Shown: one piece after another, positions 16,584 to 27,342 of the stretch | Layout of the letters: every line of letters starts with the position of its first letter | Numbering within the stretch: position 1 is the first letter of the stretch | From: Rhodospirillales bacterium | GTDB lineage: Bacteria > Pseudomonadota > Alphaproteobacteria > Rhodospirillales > Shumkoniaceae | NCBI GenBank assembly: GCA_016776725.1 | Contig: JADHSV010000010.1 | Coordinates: 1 to 64,000, forward strand | Direction: 5' to 3' | DNA: 64,000 nucleotides | Notes under the pieces: generated by a model | What the model saw: the letters and a program-made list of their open reading frames with translations, nothing else | What the model was told of the DNA's origin: nothing | Database searches by the model: none | Made by a program: the position numbers and the translations under genes

Positions 16584-17426
16584 ATGAGTTCAACGGATTT
16601 GCCCTTTTACGAGTCTCATATGCATACGCCGTTGTGCGGCCATGCGGTGGGGGATCCGGAGGAGTACGCGAAGGTCGCGGTCCGGAAGGGATTGGCGGGG
16701 ATCATCGTCACCTGCCACAACCCGCTTCCCGGTCCGCCCGATCCCGGCATTCGCATGGGGGTCGAGCGCTTTGATGAATACTGCCAACTGGTCGAGCGCG
16801 CCCGCATGGCGATGGAAGGGATCGCGGACGTAAGGCTGGGGCTGGAGTGCGATTTCATTCCCGGTTTGGAAGGGTGGCTCGAGGAGCAGGTGGGCTGGGC
16901 GGACTTCAACTATGTGCTCGGCTCCATCCACCCGCACCTGCCACAGTACCGAGACCTGTTCCAGACAGGCGACGCGGTGGCGTTTCAACGCACGTATTTT
17001 GAGCACCTGGCGCAGTCCGCCGAGACCGGCCTGTTTGATGCGCTGGGCCATCCCGATCTGGTCAAGATCGTTGATCCTGCGGCGTGGCGGCCCGAGGGCA
17101 TCGCCACAGAGATTGAGCGCTCACTGGATCGCATCGCGGCTACGGGTGTCGCCATGGAGTTGAACACGTCGGGGCTTCTCAAGAACATCGGCGAGATGCT
17201 TCCCGGCGAATTCGTTCTTGCCGGCATGAAGAAGCGCGGTATCCCGGTGGTCGTTGGCGCTGACGCCCATGTGCCGGAACGCGTGGCGGACGGGTTCGAT
17301 AGGGCGTTCAAGAGGCTTACCGAAGTTGGCTACACGGAGGTCAGCTATTTTCTGAACCGCAAACGGATCGACATCCCGATTGAGGCCGCGCAGCGGCGAT
17401 TGGCTGCGGCCCGGAATGAGGTGTGA
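16584..17426 (+). CDS. PHP-family histidinol-phosphatase (HisK-like)
   Basis: A PHP-domain phosphoesterase of 280 aa. Metal ligands of the trinuclear site are visible: His12 and His14 (ESHMHT), His20, the Glu of GLECDF, GSIHPH, LGHPDL and the C-terminal GADAHVPE. Members of this branch hydrolyse histidinol phosphate to histidinol, the HisK step of histidine synthesis, in organisms lacking the HisB-type or HisN-type enzyme. No other his gene is near, so the substrate is inferred from the family only. It follows ridA at 45 bp and converges with the solute-binding protein gene. Confidence 0.82.
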   Translation: MSSTDLPFYESHMHTPLCGHAVGDPEEYAKVAVRKGLAGIIVTCHNPLPGPPDPGIRMGVERFDEYCQLVERARMAMEGIADVRLGLECDFIPGLEGWLEEQVGWADFNYVLGSIHPHLPQYRDLFQTGDAVAFQRTYFEHLAQSAETGLFDALGHPDLVKIVDPAAWRPEGIATEIERSLDRIAATGVAMELNTSGLLKNIGEMLPGEFVLAGMKKRGIPVVVGADAHVPERVADGFDRAFKRLTEVGYTEVSYFLNRKRIDIPIEAAQRRLAAARNEV

Positions 17427-17432
17427 CGAGGA

Positions 17433-18242
17433 TCAAAGCAGCCCGTATTTTTTCTTGAGAGTCTCGAAGGTGGGGGATCGTCTGAATTCGCCGATTGCGT
17501 TCCAGATTTGTTTGGTCAGAACCGGCTGCTCCTCGGCGAAGGTTTTTGAAAACATCAGAAAATAGGGTCTGGTTCGGATCGGCGGCGAGAATTTTCTCAC
17601 CATGGCCAACAGTTCCGGGCGGGCAGACAGATATGGATCGACGACGCCTTCCAGATCGACATAGGCGCTAATTCGTCTGCCGGTCAGTTTTCGCAGGTTC
17701 ACACCCGCGTCGATTCCCTCATCTACACGATGACCGGCATTCTTCAATTGATCGACAATCGCTGAGCCGCGCAGGGCGCCGAGGAAGCGCTGGGTCTTAC
17801 CGATTTGCTTGCCATCCCAGGAAATGTCCGAATCTGTCAACGTGTAGATATGGTACGAAAAATCCGCGATTTTCCGTGTTTCGTCCGGCAGGCCGTCCTT
17901 CATGGGATAGGCGCCGAACGCCGCGCGTTCTTCTTTGAAACTGGAATGGAAAACCGCGTCCGCCCGGTTTTTTTCCACCATGAACAAGGCGCGTTGCCAC
18001 GGAACCCGCGTAAATTCAAACTCGATTCCGATCTGCCGGGAGACCTCGCGCAGAAGATCGATCGTTATCCCCGGACGTTCCGCATCGATCACCGTCCCTC
18101 GTCCAAGAATGAATGGGTTGTTCGGTTCGGCATTGTAGACGACCCGGATTTTGGGCCCGGTGTCGGCGCTGCTTGCCGCGGGCATCATCGCCAGCCCGAA
18201 ACCCAGCGCGAAAAAAAGGTGGAAAAACCCGAAAAATTTCAT
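17433..18242 (-). CDS. Periplasmic solute-binding protein (SBP_bac_3-like)
   Basis: A 269-aa exported protein with a clear signal peptide (hydrophobic residues 4-20, likely cleavage after the Ala-Ser-Ser-Ala stretch at about 23-26). The mature part resembles family 3 extracellular binding proteins (PGITIDLLREVSRQIGIEFEFTRVPWQRALFMVEKNRADAVF), of the branch often found without a permease. No ABC partner lies adjacent, so it could be an orphan importer component or a sensor-type binding domain. It is transcribed divergently from parC and convergently with the PHP gene. Confidence 0.8.
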   Translation of the reverse strand: MKFFGFFHLFFALGFGLAMMPAASSADTGPKIRVVYNAEPNNPFILGRGTVIDAERPGITIDLLREVSRQIGIEFEFTRVPWQRALFMVEKNRADAVFHSSFKEERAAFGAYPMKDGLPDETRKIADFSYHIYTLTDSDISWDGKQIGKTQRFLGALRGSAIVDQLKNAGHRVDEGIDAGVNLRKLTGRRISAYVDLEGVVDPYLSARPELLAMVRKFSPPIRTRPYFLMFSKTFAEEQPVLTKQIWNAIGEFRRSPTFETLKKKYGLL

Positions 18243-18410
18243 GTGAACGAATCATTCGCAGCATCTAATGATTGTCAATTCTTTTCTAATGTTGCGCAAA
18301 TGCACCGCAAATTGATGATCCCGCACTGCCGCCAAACTTTGATAAGTTGATGCGCCCGGCCACTACATGTGGTATCTCTATCGCTAACGATAACTCATTA
18401 CGGATTTGGA

Positions 18411-20639
18411 ATGGCTAAAACGGCTCCGGTTGGGGAAATCCGCGACACCTCGCTCGCCGATGCGTTGGGCGAGCGTTACCTTTCGTATGCACTATCGACC
18501 ATCATGTCGCGCTCGTTGCCCGACGTGCGCGACGGGTTGAAGCCGGTTCACCGGCGGCTTTTGTACGCCATGCGGCAGCTTAAGATGGATCCGGGTTCGG
18601 GGTTCAAGAAGTGTGCGCGCGTGGTGGGCGATGTTATCGGCAAATACCATCCCCACGGCGATTCGGCGGTGTATGAGGCGCTGGTTCGTTTGGCGCAGGA
18701 ATTCGCGGTGCGCTACCCGCTGGTGGACGGCCAGGGCAACTTCGGCAATATCGATGGCGATAACCCAGCGGCCATGCGCTACACCGAAGCGCGCCTGACC
18801 GAAGTGGCCTGGGCGTTGCTGGACGGCATCGACAAGAACGCCGTTGATTTTCGCGAAACCTATGACGGCGAAGACGACGAGCCCGTGGTTCTTCCGGCCC
18901 GCTTTCCCAATTTGCTGGCCAACGGGTCGTCGGGCATTGCGGTGGGCATGGCCACCAACATTCCGCCCCATAATCTGGGCGAACTGTGCGACGCGGCCAT
19001 CCATCTGAACAAGTTTCCGAACGCCACAATTGAAAAGCTGGTGTCGATGGTACCGGGGCCGGATTTCCCGACGGGCGGGGTTTTGGTGGAATCGGCCGAA
19101 TCCATCCTCGAGGCCTATCGCACGGGGCGCGGCGGTTTTCGTCTGCGCGCGCGCTGGGAGGTGGAGAAGCTGCCGCGCGGCGCGTACCAGATCGTCGTAA
19201 CCGAAATGCCCTATCAGGTGCCCAAGGCGCGCATCGTCGAGAAAATTGCCGAATTCATGCTGGCCAAGAAACTGCCCATGCTGGCCGACATCAGGGACGA
19301 ATCGACCGATATCGTGCGCCTGATTCTGGAACCCAAAAACCGCACCGTGGACGCCGATCATTTGATGGAGCACCTGTTCCGCCAGACCGATTTGGAAATC
19401 CGCTTTGGGTTGAACATGAACGTGCTGGGCGCCGACAAGACGCCGCGCGTCATGAACCTGCGCGACGTTCTGGCCGAATTTCTAACCCACCGGCACGAAG
19501 TGCTGGTGCGCTGTTCGCAGCATCGGCTGGATAAGATCGAGCGGCGACTGGAAGTTCTGGGCGGGTTGCTGATTGCGTACCTGAACCTGGACGAAATCAT
19601 CCGCATCATTCGTGAAGAAGACGAGCCGAAGGCTGAACTGATCCGCACCTTCAAGCTGACCGACGTTCAGGCGGAAGCCGTTTTGAACATGCGTCTGCGC
19701 AATCTGCGCAAGCTGGAAGAACAGGCCATACGCGGCGAGCACGACGAGTTGAGCGCCGAACGCGCCGATCTCATTGACTTGCTGGGAAATGACGAGCGGC
19801 GGCGCAAGGTTATCGGCAGTGAAATTGCAGAAGTGAAAAAGCAGTTCGGGCCGAAGACGGAACTGGGCGCCCGGCGCACGGACATCAAGGACGCGCCAAG
19901 CGGAGTCGTGGTACCGCTGGAAGCCATGATCGAGCGCGAGCCCATTACCGTGATCTGTTCGGAAAAGGGCTGGATTCGGGGCATCAAGGGCCATGTCGAG
20001 GACGTGAACGAGGTGCGCTACAAGGAAGGCGACAAGGCCAAGTTCGCCATTCACGCCCAGACCACGGACAAGCTGGTGGTGTTCGCCACCAATGGCCGAT
20101 TTTACACGCTGGCCTGCGACAAGCTGCCCGGTGGACGCGGGAATGGCGAGCCGCTGCGCCTGATGATCGAGTTGTCCAACGGCCACGATCTGGTCGACGT
20201 GATGGTTCACAAACCCGATCGTAAAATCCTGATTGCCTCGGAAGCGGGCAGGGGGTTTGTGGTCGAGGAAAACGCGGTTGTGGCCCAGACGCGCACGGGA
20301 AAGCAGGTGCTGAACCTGCCTGACGGTCAGGAAGCCGCCATTTGCATTCCCATCGACGATATGACCGATTCTCTGGCCGTTATCGGCGACAACCGCAAAA
20401 TGCTGATTTTCCCGCTCGACGAAATTCCGGTGATGACACGGGGACGCGGCGTTATTTTGCAACGCTACGCCAAGGGCGGTATGGCCGACGCCAGAACGCT
20501 GAAACTGGAGGATGGCCTGTCATGGCAGGCTGGTTCGCGCACACGCACCGAAACCCGCCTGACCGACTGGTGCGGCAAGCGCGGGCAGGCGGGCCGATTG
20601 CCGCCGGTGGGTTTTCCGCGTTCCAACCGGTTTACATGA
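18411..20639 (+). CDS. parC: DNA topoisomerase IV subunit A
   Basis: The decatenating type II topoisomerase subunit. The 742-aa product has [26 protein letters not shown], the QRDR-like region [20 protein letters not shown], and the catalytic tyrosine in [10 protein letters not shown]. The C-terminal beta-pinwheel repeats (about 500-740) lack a full GyrA box, supporting ParC rather than GyrA. QRDR positions here are Gly-Asp-Ser-Ala-Val-Tyr-Glu, the common sensitive form. I start at ATG 18411; a start at 18369 would add fourteen residues not typical of the family. Confidence 0.95.
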   Translation: MAKTAPVGEIRDTSLADALGERYLSYALSTIMSRSLPDVRDGLKPVHRRLLYAMRQLKMDPGSGFKKCARVVGDVIGKYHPHGDSAVYEALVRLAQEFAVRYPLVDGQGNFGNIDGDNPAAMRYTEARLTEVAWALLDGIDKNAVDFRETYDGEDDEPVVLPARFPNLLANGSSGIAVGMATNIPPHNLGELCDAAIHLNKFPNATIEKLVSMVPGPDFPTGGVLVESAESILEAYRTGRGGFRLRARWEVEKLPRGAYQIVVTEMPYQVPKARIVEKIAEFMLAKKLPMLADIRDESTDIVRLILEPKNRTVDADHLMEHLFRQTDLEIRFGLNMNVLGADKTPRVMNLRDVLAEFLTHRHEVLVRCSQHRLDKIERRLEVLGGLLIAYLNLDEIIRIIREEDEPKAELIRTFKLTDVQAEAVLNMRLRNLRKLEEQAIRGEHDELSAERADLIDLLGNDERRRKVIGSEIAEVKKQFGPKTELGARRTDIKDAPSGVVVPLEAMIEREPITVICSEKGWIRGIKGHVEDVNEVRYKEGDKAKFAIHAQTTDKLVVFATNGRFYTLACDKLPGGRGNGEPLRLMIELSNGHDLVDVMVHKPDRKILIASEAGRGFVVEENAVVAQTRTGKQVLNLPDGQEAAICIPIDDMTDSLAVIGDNRKMLIFPLDEIPVMTRGRGVILQRYAKGGMADARTLKLEDGLSWQAGSRTRTETRLTDWCGKRGQAGRLPPVGFPRSNRFT

Positions 20640-20717
20640 GACCCCGTTGCCTGTTAGGAAGACGTGTCCCGCCCGTGTTGTGACGGGATTTCTTGCGAAT
20701 TGATGGAGACGACGACT

Positions 20718-21314
20718 ATGCGTGATCAGACCGCCGCCCAACCCACCCTGGTTTCCGCCGTCTGGTCGGCGAGTGAAAGCGCCGGTTTTGTGCGCAAGGC
20801 CCTTTTGGCCCTTGCCGGAACCGCCTTGCTGACCCTTTCGGCCAAGACCCAGGTTCCGTTCTGGCCGGTGCCCATGACCATGCAGACTTTCGTCGTTCTC
20901 GTCATCGCCATGGCTTATGGCCCGCGTCTGGGCGTGGCCACCATCGCCCTTTATCTCGCCCAGGGTGCGGCCGGGCTGCCGGTTTTCGCCGGAACGCCCG
21001 CCACCGGCATCGGCCTTGCCTATATGGCCGGACCGACGGGCGGTTATCTGGTTGGCTTCATGGCCGCCGCGGTGGCCGTGGGCGCGCTGGCGCGCCGAGG
21101 CTGGGATCGCAACATTCTGAGCGGACTGGCGGCGTTTTTGATTGGCGATGCGATTATCTTCGCCTGCGGCGTCGGCTGGCTGTCGGCCCTGATTGGCATC
21201 GAAAAGGCGTTCACGGCGGGTATGCTTCCGTTCCTGCCGGGCGAAGCCCTGAAGATCGCACTGGCCGCCGCCTTGCTTGCCACTTCGTGGAAGTTCATCA
21301 AGCGGCGCGGCTAA
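20718..21314 (+). CDS. bioY: Biotin transporter BioY
   Basis: The substrate-binding S component of an ECF-type biotin importer. The 198-aa protein has six hydrophobic helices and the BioY signature: SAKTQVPFWPVPMTMQTF, YLAQGAAGLPVFAG and GPTGGYLVGF. No bioM or bioN genes are next to it; solitary BioY proteins occur in proteobacteria and can work alone or with a shared module. The start is ATG 20718, with GGAG nine bases upstream; ATG 20703 is also in frame. No BioR-type operator (TTATCTATAA-like) was seen upstream. Confidence 0.92.
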   Translation: MRDQTAAQPTLVSAVWSASESAGFVRKALLALAGTALLTLSAKTQVPFWPVPMTMQTFVVLVIAMAYGPRLGVATIALYLAQGAAGLPVFAGTPATGIGLAYMAGPTGGYLVGFMAAAVAVGALARRGWDRNILSGLAAFLIGDAIIFACGVGWLSALIGIEKAFTAGMLPFLPGEALKIALAAALLATSWKFIKRRG

Positions 21315-21333
21315 GCCGGGGCCAAAGTAGGGC

Positions 21334-22050
21334 TCAGAGCTGCTTCCAGCCTTCGGTAGTATAGGCTTCCACCGGGGCGAAGCGGGCCTTGTATGACATT
21401 TTCTGGCAGTCCGCGATCCAGTACCCCAGATAGGTGTAGGGCAACTTTTGGCGTTGGGTTTCACCGATGGTCCACAAGATCATCTGTGTACCGAGGCTGC
21501 GGTTGGGGATTTCCGGGTCGAAAAAACTGTAAACGGCCGAAAGGCCGTCGCCCAACCGATCCACCAGACAACAGGCGACGAGGGTTTCGTCCCCATCGCG
21601 AAATTCGACCAATCCGGTTTCCACCGGGCTGTTTTCGATCAGCGCCTGATAGTCCGCGTCGTCCATGCGGGCCATCTCGCCGGACCGGTGGCGGGACGAC
21701 TGGTAGGCCGAAAACAGCGCGAATTGCTCATCGGTCGCTTTCGGGTGGATCTGTTTGGCGGTCAGGTCGGAATTAAAATTCAACACGCGGCGCATGGATT
21801 TCGAGGGTTTGAAGCGCCCTGAAATGACGCGCACGGCCTTGCACTCGGAACAATCGGGGCAGGCGGGCGCGTATACGATGTCGTGGCTGCGGCGAAAACC
21901 GGCCTGCGACAGGATATCATGAAACAATGGCGCGTCGCGGCCCGCCAGTTCGGTGACGACGCGGCGTTCCAGCCGCCCCGGAAGGTAGGGGCAAGGCATC
22001 AAGCCGGTGGCGAAAAAGAAGCGGCTTCCCAGGATCGCTTCGTGTCGCAT
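21334..22050 (-). CDS. bpt: Aspartate/glutamate leucyltransferase (Bpt)
   Basis: An ATE1-related aminoacyl-tRNA-protein transferase that adds Leu to N-terminal Asp or Glu of proteins, feeding the bacterial N-degron pathway. The 238-aa protein has the N-terminal CxxC-type cysteine cluster CPDCSECKAVR, where the family core lies, and the C-terminal YTYLGYWIADCQKMSYKARF motif. The Bpt-type tail and length fit bacterial enzymes rather than yeast-type ATE1. It follows motA-motB on the same strand, with 44 bp between motB and bpt. Confidence 0.92.
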   Translation of the reverse strand: MRHEAILGSRFFFATGLMPCPYLPGRLERRVVTELAGRDAPLFHDILSQAGFRRSHDIVYAPACPDCSECKAVRVISGRFKPSKSMRRVLNFNSDLTAKQIHPKATDEQFALFSAYQSSRHRSGEMARMDDADYQALIENSPVETGLVEFRDGDETLVACCLVDRLGDGLSAVYSFFDPEIPNRSLGTQMILWTIGETQRQKLPYTYLGYWIADCQKMSYKARFAPVEAYTTEGWKQL

Positions 22051-22094
22051 TGGTTACTTCCCATGGCCGCGCAATCGTCCGCGGCTCGATACCA

Positions 22095-23099
22095 TCAACC
22101 GGGTTCAAGGCCTGCCGGAGGCGGCGGTAACAGTTGGTCGGTTCCCCCTGGCGCGACCGCTTCTCCCGCTTCTCCCGCTTCTCCTGTTTCTCCGAGCGTG
22201 ACCGCTTCGCCGGTTCCGCGTAGCAAAATTATTGAAATCCGCCGATTGCGCGCATGCGTCGGATCTTCCTTCACAAACGGGTCTTCAGCTGCCTTGCCGA
22301 CAACCCGTGAAATCCGTTCTGCCGGGGTGCCCATCTCCAACAGCGCGCGGCGGCTGGCATTGGCGCGATCGGCCGACAGTTCCCAGTTGGTATAACCCTG
22401 ATTGCCACCGCCGAATTTGGTCGAATCCGTATGCCCGGCGATGGAAATCTTCTGGGGCATCTTGTTGACGACCTGGGCGACAAGGCCGAGCATTTTTTGC
22501 GTGTGCCCGAACATGTCAGCGGTTCCGCGCGGGAACATGGCCAGGCCTTCCTGATCGACGATCTGGATTCGTAGGCCTTCCGGCGTGTTGTCGATGATGA
22601 GGCTTTCTGCCATTTGCTGAAGGGACGGAATGCTCTGGATGGCTTGATTGATGGCTTCTTCGGCCTCCTTGAACTGTTCCTCCTCCAGCTTTTTCATCAT
22701 TTCTTCGGCGGATTCCTCGTCGACATCTCCTTCTTCGGGCGTGTCGGATTCGCCTTCGGACGTGCTGCCCGATCCCGCCGAGGGTGGGGCCAGATCCATT
22801 GTCACGGTGGGCGGACGGTTGACGGGGTTGCCCAGGGCGCCGGCTTCGGCGGAGCTCAATCCACCAAGAACGCCGCCGCTGCCGCTGGTGGTGGCCGAGG
22901 TGCTTTGCGGAGCGAAGTAGTTGGAAACGCCTTCCAGCTGTTCCTGCGAAACCGAGTTCAAAAGCCACAACAGCAGGAAAAACGCCATCATCGCGGTCAC
23001 GAAGTCGGCATAGGCAACCTTCCAGGCGCCGCCGTGGGCAGCCGCATGGCCGCCCTTCTTGACCTTCTTGATAATGGTGGTGCCGCCTTGATCCGCCAT
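22095..23099 (-). CDS. motB: Flagellar stator protein MotB
   Basis: A stator subunit that couples proton flow to flagellar rotation and anchors the stator to peptidoglycan. In the 334-aa product, Asp32 in AWKVAYADFVTAMMAFFLLLWLL is the proton-binding residue. An acidic linker (about 110-150, with TPEEGDVDEESAEE) replaces the plug region. The OmpA-like peptidoglycan-binding domain (about 200-310) has AGHTDSTKF and NWELSADRANASRRALLE. The C-terminus has a 9-bp repeat coding Gly-Glu-Ala/Thr four times and then a Pro-rich tail. The gene follows motA at a 12-bp gap. Confidence 0.96.
   Translation of the reverse strand: MADQGGTTIIKKVKKGGHAAAHGGAWKVAYADFVTAMMAFFLLLWLLNSVSQEQLEGVSNYFAPQSTSATTSGSGGVLGGLSSAEAGALGNPVNRPPTVTMDLAPPSAGSGSTSEGESDTPEEGDVDEESAEEMMKKLEEEQFKEAEEAINQAIQSIPSLQQMAESLIIDNTPEGLRIQIVDQEGLAMFPRGTADMFGHTQKMLGLVAQVVNKMPQKISIAGHTDSTKFGGGNQGYTNWELSADRANASRRALLEMGTPAERISRVVGKAAEDPFVKEDPTHARNRRISIILLRGTGEAVTLGETGEAGEAGEAVAPGGTDQLLPPPPAGLEPG
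22159..22194. repeat. 9-bp tandem repeat in the motB tail
   Basis: Four units on the plus strand (GCTTCTCCC twice, GCTTCTCCT, GTTTCTCCG) encode Gly-Glu-Ala or Gly-Glu-Thr on the coding strand. It lies outside the OmpA-like domain, so copy changes should be tolerated. Confidence 0.9.
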
Positions 23100-23111
23100 G
23101 CGGAATCTTCC

Positions 23112-23975
23112 CTAACTCTGAACCGGAATGTTCTGCACCATTTCCTCGACTTCGGCGAACGTGGGCCGAACGTCGGACGTCAGGATCTTGCGACAGAACT
23201 CAACCGAAACCTGCGGCGCGTATCCTTGCATATGGGCGATCAGCGCGACCTTGATGCAGGTCATGTACTGTCCTTCGGCGTTAAACGTGTTCTCCAGGGA
23301 TTTGCCCATGGGCGAAACCAGGCCGTAAGCCATCAAAATTCCGCTGAACGTTCCGACCAGCGCGCCGCCGATCAAATGGCCCAGAACCTCGGGCGGTTCG
23401 GTAATCGATCCCATGGTGTGAATGACACCCAGAACAGCCGCGACGATACCCAGCGCCGGCAGGGAGTCGCCAAGGGTTGATACGGCGCCAGATACGGTGT
23501 GCATTTCGCCGTGATGTGTTTCCAGTTCGGCTTCCATCACGCCTTCCAGCTCGAAGGCATTGCTGGTGCCCAGCGTTAGAAGCCGCAAATAGTCACACAG
23601 AAAGACCAGGGCGTGATGATCCTTTGCGAACCCCGGAAATGATTGAAACAGCGGGCTTTCATCGGGTTTTTCCACATGGCTTTCAAGGGCCAGATCGCCT
23701 TTTGACTTGGCCAATCGAAAAACAGCGTACAGACAGCCGATTAGCTCCAGATAGCTTGCCTTGTTGTATTTTGATCCCTTGAGAATAGAGCCGAAAGATT
23801 TGGCGGAGGCGGCCAGAATGGGTTTGGGGTTGGAGATGATAAACGCCCCGATACCCGCCCCGAAAATAATGAGGAATTCGAACGGCATCCACAGGACGGC
23901 AAGGTGCCCGCCGCCCGCCATATAACCGCCGATCACACTCGCGACAACAACTATAAAACTAATGATGAAAAACAT
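23112..23975 (-). CDS. motA: Flagellar motor stator protein MotA
   Basis: The membrane partner of MotB, 287 aa, with four hydrophobic helices (about 4-22, 30-48, 170-190, 200-225) and a large cytoplasmic region. The family pattern (GGGHLAVLWMPFEFLIIFGAG, then SLPALGIVAAVLGVIHTMG, then GTFSGILMAYGLVSPMG) is complete. GAGGGTCC precedes the ATG at 23975. It is upstream of motB on the minus strand and divergent from the flavin reductase gene. Confidence 0.96.
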   Translation of the reverse strand: MFFIISFIVVVASVIGGYMAGGGHLAVLWMPFEFLIIFGAGIGAFIISNPKPILAASAKSFGSILKGSKYNKASYLELIGCLYAVFRLAKSKGDLALESHVEKPDESPLFQSFPGFAKDHHALVFLCDYLRLLTLGTSNAFELEGVMEAELETHHGEMHTVSGAVSTLGDSLPALGIVAAVLGVIHTMGSITEPPEVLGHLIGGALVGTFSGILMAYGLVSPMGKSLENTFNAEGQYMTCIKVALIAHMQGYAPQVSVEFCRKILTSDVRPTFAEVEEMVQNIPVQS

Positions 23976-24029
23976 TCTGGACCCTCAACTACGCCGTCGC
24001 CGCTCACCAAACGACGACAACGGACAATT

Positions 24030-24050
24030 TGGTATTGTTTTTACATACCA
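24030..24050. promoter_or_regulatory. Putative operator between motA and the flavin reductase gene
   Basis: A perfect interrupted inverted repeat, TGGTAT-N9-ATACCA, lies 55 bp upstream of motA and 160 bp upstream of the flavin reductase. The 21-bp length and symmetry resemble a dimeric repressor site. The regulator is unknown. I did not find other copies in this window. Confidence 0.3.
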
Positions 24051-24209
24051 TTTCGCCGTCAAATCACTCCCATGACGACAGCGCCTTTTGCGCGAGAATA
24101 AAACATTCGGGCGCGATTCAGAACCATTTTTCCAACGTATACAATAAAATCCGTTTTTTCGGCATCATTGAAGCAGCTCGTTTCAAACCTTAGTTGAAAG
24201 ACCGTCGCA

Positions 24210-25747
<1,538 letters not shown>

Positions 25748-27040
25748 TTAAACGGCATCCAGTGCTTGCTTAAGATCCGCAAGAATATCGTCAATGTGTT
25801 CAATGCCAATAGACAATCGCACATACCCGGGTGAAACGCCGGTCGCGGCCTGTTCCTCGTCGGAAAGCTGCGAATGCGTGGTCGTTGCCGGATGAATCGC
25901 CAGACTGCGGGCATCGCCGATATTGGCGACATGATAGAAAAGTTCCAGCGAATCGATGAACTTGCGGCCCGCGTCGCGGCCACCTTCAAGCTCAAAACCA
26001 ACCAAACCCCCGTAACCGCCCGACAGATAGGCGTCCGCCCGGCGTTTCAGTTCGCCGCTCTGAAGGCTGGGGTGAATGACGTTTGTCACCTTCGGATGAC
26101 TGTTCAGGAAATCGGCGACTTTGGTGGCGTTCTCGCAATGGGCGCGCAGCCGCAAGGGCAGGGTTTCCAATCCCTGAATAAACTGGAAGGCGTTAAACGG
26201 GCTCATGGGCGAGCCAAGGTCGCGCAGCAGAACCACGCGGGCACGGATGATATAGGCAATCGGCCCCAGCGGCTTGACGGCTTCGGTCCACACCGCGCCG
26301 TGATAGCTGGGGTCGGGTTCGTTCAGGGTCGGGAAGCGTTCCTTGTGGGCCTCCCAATCGAAATTGCCACCATCAACGATCATGCCGCCAATCGAGGTAC
26401 CATGACCGCCGATATATTTGGTGGTCGAGTACATCACCACGGCAGCCCCGTGATCAAACGGCCGGCAAATGATGGGGCAGGCCGTGTTATCCATGATCAG
26501 GGGCACGCCCTCGGCGCGCCCGATATCGGCGACTTCCTTGATGGGAAACACGTTGAGTTTCGGATTGGGCAACGTTTCGGCGTAATAGCAGCGCGTTTTT
26601 TCATCGGTCACGCGGCGGAAATTCTCAGGGTCGGACGGATCAACGAAACGCACCTCGATGCCAAGATCCTTCAGCGTATTGGCGAACAAATTCCATGTGC
26701 CGCCGTAAATGTCGGTAGAGCTGACGAAATTGTCGCCCGCACGGCACAGGTTGGTTACGGCGTACATCGTTGCCGCCTGGCCCGAGGCCACGGAAAGGGC
26801 GGCGACGCCGCCTTCAAGCGCCGCGATGCGTTGTTCCAGCGCATCGTTGGTGGGGTTCATGATGCGGGAGTAGATGTTCCCGAATTCCTTCAGCGCGAAC
26901 AGGTTTTCGGCGTGCTCGGTGCTGTCGAATTGAAACGACGTGGTTTGATAGATTGGCACGGCGACGGCGTTGGTGGTTTCGTCGCTGCGGTATCCGGCAT
27001 GAAGAACCAGGGTTTCGGGGTGGCGTGAGTCGACGGTCAT
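25748..27040 (-). CDS. metY: O-acetylhomoserine aminocarboxypropyltransferase (MetY-type)
   Basis: A PLP enzyme of the Cys/Met metabolism family that makes homocysteine from O-acetylhomoserine and sulfide. In the 430-aa product, SATMYAVTNLCRAGDNFV-type contacts, YAETLPNPKLNVFPI, DNTACPIICRPFDHGA and the PLP lysine motif in VMYSTTKYIGGHGTSIGG are visible. The 430-aa length and GHGTSIGG favour MetY over MetZ or cystathionine synthase. ATG 27040 follows AAGGAGG at a rather long spacing; the frame is open upstream to 27109. It has its own promoter and no recognisable SAM-II riboswitch. Confidence 0.92.
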   Translation of the reverse strand: MTVDSRHPETLVLHAGYRSDETTNAVAVPIYQTTSFQFDSTEHAENLFALKEFGNIYSRIMNPTNDALEQRIAALEGGVAALSVASGQAATMYAVTNLCRAGDNFVSSTDIYGGTWNLFANTLKDLGIEVRFVDPSDPENFRRVTDEKTRCYYAETLPNPKLNVFPIKEVADIGRAEGVPLIMDNTACPIICRPFDHGAAVVMYSTTKYIGGHGTSIGGMIVDGGNFDWEAHKERFPTLNEPDPSYHGAVWTEAVKPLGPIAYIIRARVVLLRDLGSPMSPFNAFQFIQGLETLPLRLRAHCENATKVADFLNSHPKVTNVIHPSLQSGELKRRADAYLSGGYGGLVGFELEGGRDAGRKFIDSLELFYHVANIGDARSLAIHPATTTHSQLSDEEQAATGVSPGYVRLSIGIEHIDDILADLKQALDAV

Positions 27041-27342
27041 GGGCCGCGGCCCTCCTTGCATCAAATTGTTGCGATACCCACGAGTTTCGTCCCCCCGTGG
27101 CACTTTCACAGTCGAAAACCGACCTGTCCAAACCTACTTAAGGAACGAAAGGGGATTTGCCAACGTCGATTAATCGAATTCAGTCGGCGGCTTAAAAACA
27201 CAAAAATTTTGTATGTGTCAAGAATAAACCTCAAATAAATTGTGAAATAAGGTGATTGGCTCCATCGCAATGGTGTTGTGCAAACCGGATAGGTGCTGGC
27301 AGAATAGCGACGCTCGCACCCGCACTGCCCGATAGGTTTCGG
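27041..27342. other. metY / DUF6898-like gene intergenic region
   Basis: An A/T-rich divergent region. It contains the metY promoter and palindrome (27193-27221), a GGGGG/CCCCC-type weak stem in the metY leader around 27085-27105, and a short tract before the plus-strand gene. I looked for a SAM-II aptamer in the metY leader and did not find its conserved core. Confidence 0.6.
27193..27221 (-). promoter_or_regulatory. Promoter with internal palindrome for metY
   Basis: On the minus strand TTGACA (27221-27216) and TTTTTA (27198-27193) are 17 bp apart. Within the spacer an A/T palindrome (ACAAAAATTTTGT-like) sits exactly where a repressor would block RNA polymerase. The -35 is a perfect consensus; the -10 is weak. 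The distance to the metY ATG is about 150 bp. Confidence 0.45.

Noticed and set aside
20640-20717. BioR operator or strong terminator between parC and bioY
   Set aside because: No TTATCTATAA-like site, and the only hairpin (TCCCG/CGGGA) is five base pairs with a long loop.
22614-23480. 288-codon plus-strand frame over motB/motA
   Set aside because: Antisense to two clear stator genes and with no recognisable protein features.
27041-27160. SAM-II riboswitch in the metY leader
   Set aside because: The conserved aptamer core was not found in the leader read on the minus strand; only a weak G/C stem is present.
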